Positions 55,630-63,311 of a DNA stretch of 64,000 nucleotides are shown piece by piece. The position numbers and the translations under genes were made by a program. The notes below the pieces were generated by a model that saw nothing but the letters and a program-made list of their open reading frames with translations, was not told where the DNA came from and made no database searches. Each line of letters begins with the position of its first letter. Within the stretch, counting starts at the first letter, position 1. This DNA comes from Planctomycetota bacterium. GTDB lineage: Bacteria; Planctomycetota; Phycisphaerae; Phycisphaerales; UBA1924. The DNA lies in contig JACTNA010000026.1 of NCBI GenBank assembly GCA_014584315.1, positions 19,957 to 83,956 on the forward strand, written 5' to 3'.

Positions 55630-55644
55630 AACTGGAATGTGACT

Positions 55645-56001
55645 ATGAGTACTGCAATCCACGATAGATCTGGCGCGGTGGTCGGGTGGCTGGACGACGG
55701 CGTGATTCGCATGCGCAATGGACGGCACGTTGCCTTCCTCAGCGGATCGGGTGTCTACAGCTACGGCGGACGACACTTGGGGCGCTTCCACAACGGGTTC
55801 TTCCGAGATCGTGGGGGTCACGCTGTTGCGTTTGTCGCGGGGGCCTCCGGCGGACCAGTTCCGCCGGTGCCCCATGTCCCTCCCGTCGCTCCCGTGTTCC
55901 CCGTTGCTCCTGTTTCGCCGGTTCCTCCCGTGGCTCCGGTCGCACCCGTTGATTCCCTCTCGTGGTCGTCGTTGACCTGGGAGTCCCTTCTCGGAGGCTG
56001 A
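55645..56001 (+). CDS. Four-fold beta-flower-like small protein with Pro-Val repeat tail
   Basis: A 118-residue protein (ATG 55645; GTG 55639 is also possible), 15 nt after the methyltransferase stop. Four short beta units are seen: IHDRSGAVVGWLDDGVIRM, NGRHVAFLSGSGVYSY, GGRHLGRFHNGFFRD and RGGHAVAFVAGA. They correspond to the four-fold beta-flower small-protein fold. The tail is about 10 triplets of the form PV(P/A/S/F), ending DSLSWSSLTWESLLGG. Such PxV tails are seen in relatives. It sits between the methyltransferase and the DUF499 ATPase. The function is unknown. Confidence 0.7.
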   Translation: MSTAIHDRSGAVVGWLDDGVIRMRNGRHVAFLSGSGVYSYGGRHLGRFHNGFFRDRGGHAVAFVAGASGGPVPPVPHVPPVAPVFPVAPVSPVPPVAPVAPVDSLSWSSLTWESLLGG

Positions 56002-56003
56002 TC

Positions 56004-58781
56004 ATGGACTCCTGGTACAAAGTCGTCACGCCTCGGAAGGAGGTCCGCGAGGGCCGCTCCTTCGACCCCAGCGAGTTCGCCATCGCCCTCGAGCAGGTCG
56101 TCGCGGGCACGGCTCCCGAGGACTACCGCAAGCCGGAACTGTTCTTCTCCCGGACATGCTGGACGCGGGCGCTCACCGAGCACGTAGGCATGGTGCTCCG
56201 CCGCCTGTCAGGGCAGACGCAGAACACGTCGCCGGTGATGACGCTGATCACGCAGTTCGGCGGGGGCAAGACGCACACGCTGACGACGCTGTACCACCTT
56301 GCGAAGCTGGGGCCGAAGGCCAAGCCGATGACCGGCGTCCATGACCTATGGACCGCGGCGCAGTTGACCGAGGCCCCGGAGGCGGCGGTCGGCGTGTTCG
56401 TCGGCAACGCGTGGGACCCGGTCGAGGGGCGCGAGACGCCGTGGCTCGACCTGGCGTGGCAGATCGCCGGCAAGGCTGGGATCGAGGCGCTTGGTCCCGC
56501 GGCGAAGACGACGCCGCCCGGCACGGAGTCACTGGGGAGGCTCTTTGCGGCCGCGGGCAAGCCGGTGCTGATCCTGTGTGACGAGGTCCTCAACTTCACG
56601 AACCGGCATCGCGCGATGGCCGAGCCGTTCCACGCGTTCATCCAGAACCTCACCGTCTCTATGACCGGCACGGCCCGCGGGTCGGCGGTGATCAGCCTGC
56701 CGCGAAGCCAGGTGGAGATGACCGACTGGGACCTCCAGTGGCAGGACAAGATCACCAAGGTCGTGCGGCGCGTGGCGAAGGACCTGATCGCCAACGACGA
56801 GGGCGAGATCAGCGAGGTGATCCGTCGACGGCTCTTCGACGACATCGGGCCGGAGAAGGCCCGGCGCGCCGTGGCGAAGGCCTACGCGGACTGGTGCTTC
56901 GATCGCCGGGCCCAGCTGCCGCCGGAGTGGATGGCGGTCGATACCTCGACCACCGAGAAGAAGGCCCGCGAATACCTCCAGGGTCGGTTCGAGGCGTGCT
57001 ACCCGTTCCATCCGGCCACGCTCTCGGTGTTCCAGAGGAAGTGGCAGGCTCTGCCTCAGTTCCAGCAGACCCGCGGCACGCTGGCGATGCTGGCGCAGTG
57101 GATCGCGTGGGTGTTCGGCGAGCATCACCGTCAAGCGCGGAGCGAGCCGTTGATCACGATTGGCTCGGCACCGCTGCACGAGCCGGGGTTCCGGGCGGTG
57201 GTTTTGGGGCAGTTGGGCGAGGTGCGGCTCAAGTCGGCAATTGAGACGGACATCGCCGGAGACCAGGCACACGCGAAGGTGCTCGACATCGACGCGAAGG
57301 GGCCGCTGCGGGAGGTCCACCGGCGCGTAGGGACGGCGATCCTGTTCGAGTCGTCGGGTGGACAGCGCGACAAGGTGGCCCACCTTCCGGAGTTGCGGTT
57401 CGCGCTGGGCGAGCCGGACATCGAGACGACGTCCGTAGACAACGCCGCGATCGCGCTGGAGCGGCGGGCCTTCTTCATCCAGAAGGTCGGCGCGGATGGG
57501 TTCAAGGTCTACCACAAGGCCAAGATCGACAAGGCGGTGCACGACCGCAGGGCCTCGCTCGACGACGAGACAGATGTCAAGCCGGTGATGCGGCAACTGA
57601 CTGACGAAGAGTTCCGCCGCGGCGCGACGCTACCGCTGGTGCGGTACCCCGAGGACGACCCGATCCAGGACTCGCCGCGGCTGACACTGGTGCTCGTTGA
57701 TCCGGTGCACGAATGGAACGGCGGCGACCTGCGTGATCGGATTGCCGAGAGCACGAAGAACCGCGGGAAGTCGTCGCGGCTGTATCCGGGCTCGCTGGTT
57801 TGGTGCGTGCGCAAGCCCGGGCGCGACTTCAGGGACAAGGTCGAGATGCTGCAGGCGTGGCGGCGCGTGCAGCGCGATGTGCGCGACGGCGTGCTGGGAC
57901 CGGACTTCGAAAAGGCGGATCACCAGGAGATCGCCACGAAGGTGCGCGATGCCGAAGAAGCCGCGAAAGACGAGGTGTGGGCTGGGTATCGCTTCGCGGT
58001 GCTGGCGGATGCCCAGGCGTCGGGCGGGTTAAAGGTCATCGACCTAGGGGCCGGCCACTCCAGCGGAGCCGAGAGCCTGTGCGGCCGCATCATCGCGGCC
58101 CTCAAGGCCGAGGCGCTGCTGAACGAGTCCGTCGGCGCGGGCTACATCGATCGGAACTGGCCGCCGGCGTTCAAGGACTCTGGCGCTTGGCCGCTGCAGA
58201 GCCTTCGTCAGAGCTTCCTGAACGGCGCGCTGACGCGCCTGGTCGATCCGGACCGCGTGCTCAAGGAGAAGATCGTCGAGTTCGTGCGCAATGGCGACTT
58301 CGGGTTGGCGTCCGGCCCCAAGGGCGACGGCACGTTCGAGCGGCTGTGGTTCCAGGAGCCGATCACGTCGGACGAGGTCGCTTTTGAGGCGGGCGTGCTG
58401 CTGCTCAAGAAGCAAAGAGCCGCGGCGCTCAAGAAGGCACCCGGCGCGCCGGGGCCGGGCGAGACGACGATCACCCCACCGCCCCGGCCAGCGGGCCCCG
58501 ATGGCAAGGGGCCGCCGCCGGCTCCGCCTCCGGAGCGCCCGCCCATGCCCTCGTTGACCCGGCTGCGGATCAGCGGCACGGTGCCCGCGGAGCAGTGGAA
58601 CCGGATGGGGACGAAGATCCTCCCGAAGCTGCGCGCCGGCAAGGACCTCCGCATCGACGTGTCGTTCTCGATTGATGTGGACACCAAGTCCGTGGGAGAG
58701 ATGCGATCCGACCTGCGCCAAGTGCTCGACGACCTCGGGCTGGCCGGTGCGATCCGGATCGACGTTTCGGACGGAGCATGA
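56004..58781 (+). CDS. DUF499-family AAA+ ATPase of the defence array
   Basis: ATG 56004 (MDSWYKVVTPRKEVREGRSF) gives 925 residues; it begins 2 nt after the previous stop and the track start at 55962 is too long. Walker A is TQFGGGKTHTLTTLYHLAKL (about residue 84) and Walker B is VLILCDEVLNF (about residue 190). GRFEACYPFHPATLSVFQRK is a further conserved stretch. Near residues 815-850 there is a Pro-rich linker (TPPPRPAGPDGKGPPPAPPP), followed by a small C-terminal domain (RLRISGTVPAEQWNRMGTKI). DUF499 proteins are found with DUF1156 methyltransferases in phage-defence loci and are presumed to be the motor or sensor. Confidence 0.9.
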   Translation: MDSWYKVVTPRKEVREGRSFDPSEFAIALEQVVAGTAPEDYRKPELFFSRTCWTRALTEHVGMVLRRLSGQTQNTSPVMTLITQFGGGKTHTLTTLYHLAKLGPKAKPMTGVHDLWTAAQLTEAPEAAVGVFVGNAWDPVEGRETPWLDLAWQIAGKAGIEALGPAAKTTPPGTESLGRLFAAAGKPVLILCDEVLNFTNRHRAMAEPFHAFIQNLTVSMTGTARGSAVISLPRSQVEMTDWDLQWQDKITKVVRRVAKDLIANDEGEISEVIRRRLFDDIGPEKARRAVAKAYADWCFDRRAQLPPEWMAVDTSTTEKKAREYLQGRFEACYPFHPATLSVFQRKWQALPQFQQTRGTLAMLAQWIAWVFGEHHRQARSEPLITIGSAPLHEPGFRAVVLGQLGEVRLKSAIETDIAGDQAHAKVLDIDAKGPLREVHRRVGTAILFESSGGQRDKVAHLPELRFALGEPDIETTSVDNAAIALERRAFFIQKVGADGFKVYHKAKIDKAVHDRRASLDDETDVKPVMRQLTDEEFRRGATLPLVRYPEDDPIQDSPRLTLVLVDPVHEWNGGDLRDRIAESTKNRGKSSRLYPGSLVWCVRKPGRDFRDKVEMLQAWRRVQRDVRDGVLGPDFEKADHQEIATKVRDAEEAAKDEVWAGYRFAVLADAQASGGLKVIDLGAGHSSGAESLCGRIIAALKAEALLNESVGAGYIDRNWPPAFKDSGAWPLQSLRQSFLNGALTRLVDPDRVLKEKIVEFVRNGDFGLASGPKGDGTFERLWFQEPITSDEVAFEAGVLLLKKQRAAALKKAPGAPGPGETTITPPPRPAGPDGKGPPPAPPPERPPMPSLTRLRISGTVPAEQWNRMGTKILPKLRAGKDLRIDVSFSIDVDTKSVGEMRSDLRQVLDDLGLAGAIRIDVSDGA

Positions 58782-58784
58782 CCG

Positions 58785-59150
58785 ATGACCGGTTCGCACA
58801 AGCCATTCGGGAAATACCTCCGCGAGAAGCGTGTCGCCAAGGGGTACAGCCTCCGGCGGTTTGCGGAGCTCCTCGGTGTCAGTCCGACCTACCTGTCCCA
58901 CGTCGAGCAAGGGAAGATCGATTCGCCGTTGACGGCGAGACTTGCTCATCGCGCCGCCGAACTGCTCGGCGAGAGCCCGGATGAGCTGGTCACGATGGCA
59001 GGGCGTGTGCCCGAGGACCTGCCCAAGATCATCCAGGACCAGCCGGAGAACATGCCCGCTTTGCTCCGGGCCGCAAAGGGGCTTACTTCTGACAAGCTCA
59101 AGAAACTCGTCGAAGAGGCCAAGAAGCTGAAGGAAGGGAGCGATGACTGA
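58785..59150 (+). CDS. XRE-family HTH regulator
   Basis: A 121-residue protein 3 nt after the DUF499 stop. A Cro/C1-type helix-turn-helix is at about residues 10-65 (LREKRVAKGYSLRRFAELLG, SPTYLSHVEQGKIDSP). The C-terminal half is helical and charged (KGLTSDKLKKLVEEAKKLKE). Its stop overlaps the start of the protease gene (TGATG). XRE plus ImmA/IrrE pairs usually form a stress-induced switch: the protease cuts the repressor. Here it probably controls the defence array or its own operon. Confidence 0.9.
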   Translation: MTGSHKPFGKYLREKRVAKGYSLRRFAELLGVSPTYLSHVEQGKIDSPLTARLAHRAAELLGESPDELVTMAGRVPEDLPKIIQDQPENMPALLRAAKGLTSDKLKKLVEEAKKLKEGSDD

Positions 59151-59854
59151 TGGCGTGGACAAACACGAACAGCACGGTCCCGTTCCTTCCCGAGAAGCAC
59201 ATCGAGGATGATGCCGAACTGCTCATCGCCGAGTACTCACGCGACCATCAGCCGATCGCAGCCCCGCCGGTACCGATTGAAGAGATGATCGAGGCCCAGC
59301 TCCATCTAACCGTCGAGATCGACGATCTCCGGGCCACATTCGAGAACGATGATGTTCTGGGCGCGATCTGGTTCAAGGACGGGCTGGTCAAGGTTGACCA
59401 GAGCCTGGACCCGCACAATCGTCCGGCAATGCTCGGGCGCTTCCGATTCACGCTCGCGCACGAGGCGGCGCACTGGCGCCTGCATCGGAAGTACTACCAG
59501 GAGGACCCATCCCAGGCGCACCTTTTCGGCGGGCGCGGCGCGCCGGCTTTCGTGTGCCGGTCGAGCGACAAGCCTCCCGTCGAGTGGCAGGCGGACACCT
59601 ACGCCGGGTACCTGCTGATGCCCAGGAAACTCCTCGTCGAGGCCTGGCGAGAATGGCGCGGCGGGCTGGACCCGGTGGTGCTGGCGACACTCCCGCCCGC
59701 ACCGGCCAACAATGTGCGCGACCCGGACCACGCCCGCATGGAACAGTTCTGCAAACCCCTGGCCGAGAAGTTCGAGGTGTCCGCCGAGGCGATGCGCATC
59801 CGCCTCGAGAGGCTCGGGTTTCTGCTGCGCGAAGCACCGAGCACGCTGTTTTGA
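59150..59854 (+). CDS. ImmA/IrrE-family metallopeptidase
   Basis: A 234-residue protein. The zinc motif is FTLAHEAAHWRLHRKYYQED (HExxH, about residue 104), with a later acidic ligand in EWQADTYAGYLLMPRKLL. Those two blocks and the end AEKFEVSAEAMRIRLERLGF are the ImmA/IrrE (COG2856) pattern. Coupled to the preceding XRE gene by TGATG, it is the likely protease for that repressor. Both are placed between the DUF499 ATPase and two unknown proteins, so they probably belong to the same regulon. Confidence 0.9.
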   Translation: MAWTNTNSTVPFLPEKHIEDDAELLIAEYSRDHQPIAAPPVPIEEMIEAQLHLTVEIDDLRATFENDDVLGAIWFKDGLVKVDQSLDPHNRPAMLGRFRFTLAHEAAHWRLHRKYYQEDPSQAHLFGGRGAPAFVCRSSDKPPVEWQADTYAGYLLMPRKLLVEAWREWRGGLDPVVLATLPPAPANNVRDPDHARMEQFCKPLAEKFEVSAEAMRIRLERLGFLLREAPSTLF

Positions 59855-59923
59855 TCCGTGGCGGGGGCTTCGTCACGCCCTCGCTGTCAACGGTTTACCA
59901 AACCGCACACAAGGAATGATCGA

Positions 59924-61105
59924 ATGGCCAAGCCCTTTGACCCCCGACGGATTCTCAAGCAGATCGCCAACGCCCTGCTGCGCGAGTTCTTCACGCGCCG
60001 CGGAGAACTCACGGATGTGCCGTGGGACACGCTCACCGAGCACAAGGTCGAACCGGTATTCCAGGGCTGGCAGGCACTGGAGGACGAGAAGCAACGCGAG
60101 GTGCAGATGATCCTCCGGGACGTGAGCGAGTTGGCGGACCATCGCGGCGTCGCCGTGCTCGCGGAGGGGGTTCTGCAGCGGTGCCGGGAGCGGGCCGACG
60201 AGTTCCAGGCACAGGTGAGCAAGGCGGACAAGGCGATGTGGGTGCACCTGCACGCGCCTGAGGTATTCGAGGGCGCCGCAATGTTTGCTCGCGCCGACGC
60301 GCTCGCGAGCGGGCGCTACTGGCGGCGGCGCAACGCTCTGCCGAAGCGGGCGCTCGACGATCCGACGGCCGTGTGCGCGCCGCTGGCCAGCGGGCTATCC
60401 GGCTTCTACGGCCCAGTCCAGCTCCGAGGCAAGCACTGCACAGTAGAGCACTACCGCCGCGCAGACAGCGCGGACTACTTCTTCGCCTACCTCGATGACT
60501 ATCCCGACAAGCACCTCGTCTTCGACGGCGCCGGCAACCAGCCTGTGGTGCGGTGGGACCGATACGCGTTCGAGAACGTCTTCGTTTACAACGGCGACGA
60601 AGGCTCGCTCGAGATCTACGCGCCCGGGAAGGTGTGGGAGCCGCTGCAGGTCGCCTTCTGCAAGGCGGTGCTGGGGGTTGACGTTCCGCCGGTGGATCCT
60701 CTCCGCCCCTCCTACCGCCTCGACCATCTCCTCCAGCACAACTTCTCCCTGGCCACGGACCCGGCCGATCGGATTGAGGACGCCAGGGTGACGCGGCTGC
60801 GGATCTTGCCTCTCGGTAGCGGCGGGTACGTCGAGATCAAGGCCGACCCCAGGAGCGACAGGAACGACATCTACCGCAAGATCGACCGCTGGCTCCGACG
60901 CGAGAACCTCCCCGTCGAGAGCTTGCGCGTGGGACAGGCGACCTTTTCACTCCGGTTCATCCACAACGGGACCGGGCGACAGCCCACTCTGACATTCGAC
61001 GTCTCGGTGCCCCACTCCAGCAACCTCAAGAGCAAACCGGACGAGATGCGAATCATCGGCGAGCGCTGCCTGCGAATGTGGGAGGTGACCGATGACCACG
61101 GATGA
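59924..61105 (+). CDS. Unrecognised 393-residue protein of the defence array
   Basis: ATG 59924 (MAKPFDPRRILKQIANALLR) follows AAGGAATGATCG; the track start at 59858 is less likely. The N-terminus to about residue 130 is helical (LLREFFTRRGELTDVPWDTL). The rest looks mixed alpha/beta, with FFAYLDDYPDKHLVFDGAGN and VTRLRILPLGSGGYVEIKAD. No catalytic motif is recognised. It overlaps the next gene by 14 bp, so the two are probably made together. No similar protein is known to me. It is a candidate new component of the system. Confidence 0.75.
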   Translation: MAKPFDPRRILKQIANALLREFFTRRGELTDVPWDTLTEHKVEPVFQGWQALEDEKQREVQMILRDVSELADHRGVAVLAEGVLQRCRERADEFQAQVSKADKAMWVHLHAPEVFEGAAMFARADALASGRYWRRRNALPKRALDDPTAVCAPLASGLSGFYGPVQLRGKHCTVEHYRRADSADYFFAYLDDYPDKHLVFDGAGNQPVVRWDRYAFENVFVYNGDEGSLEIYAPGKVWEPLQVAFCKAVLGVDVPPVDPLRPSYRLDHLLQHNFSLATDPADRIEDARVTRLRILPLGSGGYVEIKADPRSDRNDIYRKIDRWLRRENLPVESLRVGQATFSLRFIHNGTGRQPTLTFDVSVPHSSNLKSKPDEMRIIGERCLRMWEVTDDHG

Positions 61106-62060
61106 CGTGCTGCGTCTGCTTCTCGCGTGCGCGGATGATACAGGCCGCGTGTTCGATCACGCGGAGAGCGAATCGTGGCCTCCCGGAGCACTGCACGAGT
61201 TCGCGCACGCGGGCCTGATTCGCGCGATGCAGACGGCTTTGACCGCGCCGTGCCCGAACTGCGCCGATCGCCACATCGAAGCGGTGACGCCCGTAGGCAA
61301 TCCTCCGGATGCCCGGTACTTTATCTGGTGCCCGGAGTCGCTCCGCGTCGAGGTGACAGCCGAGATGTGCCGTGGGTGGGAGGTTGACCGAGAGGGGCTG
61401 GCATGCTTGGTGTCCTCGGCGCTGGGCCTGACCACCGCGCCCCGCGAAGTCGTGGCGGACCGGCTCTGGCGGCTGGGACGAGGTCGATGGCGCGACGGGA
61501 CGCGCGAGGTTGTGCTGGCGGCTCGGCTCGCCGAGGACGACGCATCCGTCATCGTGTGCCATATTGGCACGGGGGGCAGAACCGTCGTCTTCACACCTCA
61601 TGGCGTCCCGGATGTCCGGATCTGGCCTGGCAGGGCTCCCGCGGTCATATCGCTGTCGTCGATCGCCGTGTGGACAGGGACTGCGCTCGCGCTCGATGCA
61701 TCTGCGATCCTCGAGCATGTGGTTGAGGCGGATCGTCAGGCCGAACAGGCCGGAGGCGTTCCCCTCGATGCTCGCGGCAAGCGGCTCGTCCGAACCCAGG
61801 TCAAGGCCGAGATCAAGGGCCTCTTCAAGGACGACGATCTGATCGCCGCGTACCGGGTGCATCTGTCATACACCAAGGCGGCCGAGGCGCTCAGCAAGGA
61901 ACGCGGGACCAAGGTCTCCCGCGACAAAGTCTCGCGTGCCGTCAAGCGCGCCGGCGGCCCCAAGGCAGTCCTCCGTAATGATGACTCCGGCTCGGTCGCG
62001 CGCAGCGTCGCGTCGCAGCGCCGCGACAGACCCAAGAAAATCGACCAGTACCGTAAGTGA
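61092..62060 (+). CDS. Unrecognised protein with Cys pair and C-terminal HTH-like region
   Basis: A 322-residue protein (ATG 61092) overlapping the previous gene by 14 bp. A possible zinc knuckle (APCPNCADRHIEAV with a later Cys at FIWCPES) lies near residues 52-82. The middle is beta-rich (VIVCHIGTGGRTVVFTPHGV). The last 90 residues are basic and helical, with a likely HTH (SYTKAAEALSKERGTKVSRD) that resembles phage or transposon DNA-binding ends. The function is unknown; DNA binding is inferred from the C-terminus only. Confidence 0.7.
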   Translation: MTTDDVLRLLLACADDTGRVFDHAESESWPPGALHEFAHAGLIRAMQTALTAPCPNCADRHIEAVTPVGNPPDARYFIWCPESLRVEVTAEMCRGWEVDREGLACLVSSALGLTTAPREVVADRLWRLGRGRWRDGTREVVLAARLAEDDASVIVCHIGTGGRTVVFTPHGVPDVRIWPGRAPAVISLSSIAVWTGTALALDASAILEHVVEADRQAEQAGGVPLDARGKRLVRTQVKAEIKGLFKDDDLIAAYRVHLSYTKAAEALSKERGTKVSRDKVSRAVKRAGGPKAVLRNDDSGSVARSVASQRRDRPKKIDQYRK

Positions 62061-62139
62061 CCGCTCTGCAACGGGTTGCAAGCGGCCCCGCCCCTGTCGT
62101 GGCGCCGCCCAACCGCTCCAAACCGCGACGCCCGGGCCT

Positions 62140-62212
62140 GCGTCCGAGGCCGGTCGGCTCATAACCGGCCAGTCGCGGGCGCACTTCGACTGCGGCACGT
62201 CGCCGCGGACGC
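62140..62212 (+). other. 73-nt sequence able to fold as a four-way junction with tRNA-like anticodon arm
   Basis: Outer stem GCGTCC/GGACGC encloses three hairpins: GGCCGGT/ACCGGCC (7 bp, loop CGGCTCATA), AGTCG/CGACT (11-nt loop) and GCGGC/GCCGC (loop ACGTC). The segment GGCTCATAACC is identical to the anticodon loop and stem of the initiator tRNA gene at 42.2 kb. It lacks a D-arm and a normal T-arm, so it is not a working tRNA. It lies between the unknown protein and the sigma-like gene. It could be a structured RNA, a tRNA remnant or an attachment-site relic; GC-rich chance folding is also possible. Confidence 0.35.
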
Positions 62213-62229
62213 GACTGGCGGACGAGCAA

Positions 62230-62249
62230 GACCTCCGGCCTCGGAGGTC
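62230..62249 (+). promoter_or_regulatory. Hairpin that hides the ribosome binding site of the sigma-like gene
   Basis: A perfect 8-bp stem GACCTCCG/CGGAGGTC with loop GCCT. The whole Shine-Dalgarno GGAGGT lies in the 3' arm, and the ATG follows after 2 nt. Translation would be blocked unless the hairpin opens. Confidence 0.65.
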
Positions 62250-62251
62250 CC

Positions 62252-62842
62252 ATGTCCATCCGCAGCGAGGTCGTCTCCCACCCGTTCACCGCCGATCTCA
62301 TCCGCCGCAAGGCCGCGTTCCTGTGCCGCAGCCCGGGGTTCTCGCGCTCCGACGAGGAGGACATTCGTCAGGAGATGACGCTGTACCTCTGGACCAAGGC
62401 CCGGCTCTTCGACGCCGGCCGGGGCACGATCGAGGCGTTCGTCTCCGCCGCCCTGACCAGCTGGGTCCGGATGGAGGTGCGCCACAGGAAGTGCGAGAAG
62501 CGGCGCGGCGGGTTCAACGCCATCTCCCTGGAGGGCACGTTCGTCGAGTGCGACGGCGAGGCCGACTCGCTCGCCACTGTCTTGGGCGAAAGTGACGGGG
62601 CGCGCCGCACCGGCGGCCGGACTTCGTCGGTCCTCGACCACGTCGAGACCCTCGAGGCGTTCCGCGCTGTGGACGCCCAGCTTTCGCCGCGTGAGCGCGC
62701 CCTGCTCCGCGATGTGATCGACCACGGCCTTGTCGGGGCGGCGCGCCTGCGGCACTTGTCGCGCCACCAGGTCGCCCGCGCGGTGGACCGCATCCGCGCG
62801 CGGCTGACCGATGCGCGAGCAGGTCGGATGCCCCTCGCATAG
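62252..62842 (+). CDS. Sigma-70-family-like factor of the phage-like segment
   Basis: A 196-residue protein. Region 2 resembles ECF/sigma-like factors: FSRSDEEDIRQEMTLYLWTK, followed by FDAGRGTIEAFVSAALTSWV and RKCEKRRGGFNAISLEG. Region 4 is a helix-turn-helix at the C-terminus (LSPRERALLRDVIDHGLVGA, LSRHQVARAVDRIRARLTDA). Its Shine-Dalgarno is inside the hairpin described above. It probably directs transcription of element genes, but it may be a sigma-like helper rather than a full sigma factor. Confidence 0.75.
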   Translation: MSIRSEVVSHPFTADLIRRKAAFLCRSPGFSRSDEEDIRQEMTLYLWTKARLFDAGRGTIEAFVSAALTSWVRMEVRHRKCEKRRGGFNAISLEGTFVECDGEADSLATVLGESDGARRTGGRTSSVLDHVETLEAFRAVDAQLSPRERALLRDVIDHGLVGAARLRHLSRHQVARAVDRIRARLTDARAGRMPLA

Positions 62843-62956
62843 AGGACCAGCAGAGGCCCCGTGTGGGGCCAGCTGCGGAGACGGCGGCGAGGAGCGCCCG
62901 GATCACCCGGGCGCTCCGCCGCTGATCGGTATCCCACCGGACGGAGGCGTGAGGCC

Positions 62957-63253
62957 GTGACTCAGAACGAGCACCGATTCCAGTTCAATCCGGAGGTCGA
63001 CCTGCAGGAGGCCGAAGCGACCCTGCGTCTGTCGCTTCTCGCCGCCGAGGGTCTGTACGGCGAGGCCCGAATCCGCACGGATGTGTCGTACTCGGTTGAG
63101 CCGCTCCGCGCTGCGATCCGGATCGAGGGCGATGCGCCGATCACCGACGCGGTCGCGCAGATCTACACCTCGCTCCTCTCGCACGAGTTCGGCCGCGACG
63201 CCTTCACCGTCCGCCGAAGCCCCGCTGGTCAACCCGCAACGTCGGCCGCGTAA
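62957..63253 (+). CDS. Small unknown protein of the phage-like segment
   Basis: The start is GTG 62957 (MTQNEHRFQFNPEVDLQEAE) with GGAGGCG upstream; 98 residues. The track start at 62861 has no Shine-Dalgarno. It is alpha/beta with VDLQEAEATLRLSLLAAEGL and VSYSVEPLRAAIRIEGDA. No family is recognised. It sits 58 nt before the RecA-fold ATPase in the same direction, so it is probably part of the replication/recombination module. Confidence 0.6.
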   Translation: MTQNEHRFQFNPEVDLQEAEATLRLSLLAAEGLYGEARIRTDVSYSVEPLRAAIRIEGDAPITDAVAQIYTSLLSHEFGRDAFTVRRSPAGQPATSAA

Positions 63254-63311
63254 CCCGCGGCACCTTTGGCGCGGGGGCCTCGTCCACCCGTCCATCCACC
63301 ACGGAGATCCC

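Noticed and set aside
62140-62212. Functional tRNA-Met call
   Set aside because: There is no D-arm, the T-loop is not closed by a proper stem, and the first hairpin is adjacent to the outer stem. I kept it only as a structured or relic sequence.
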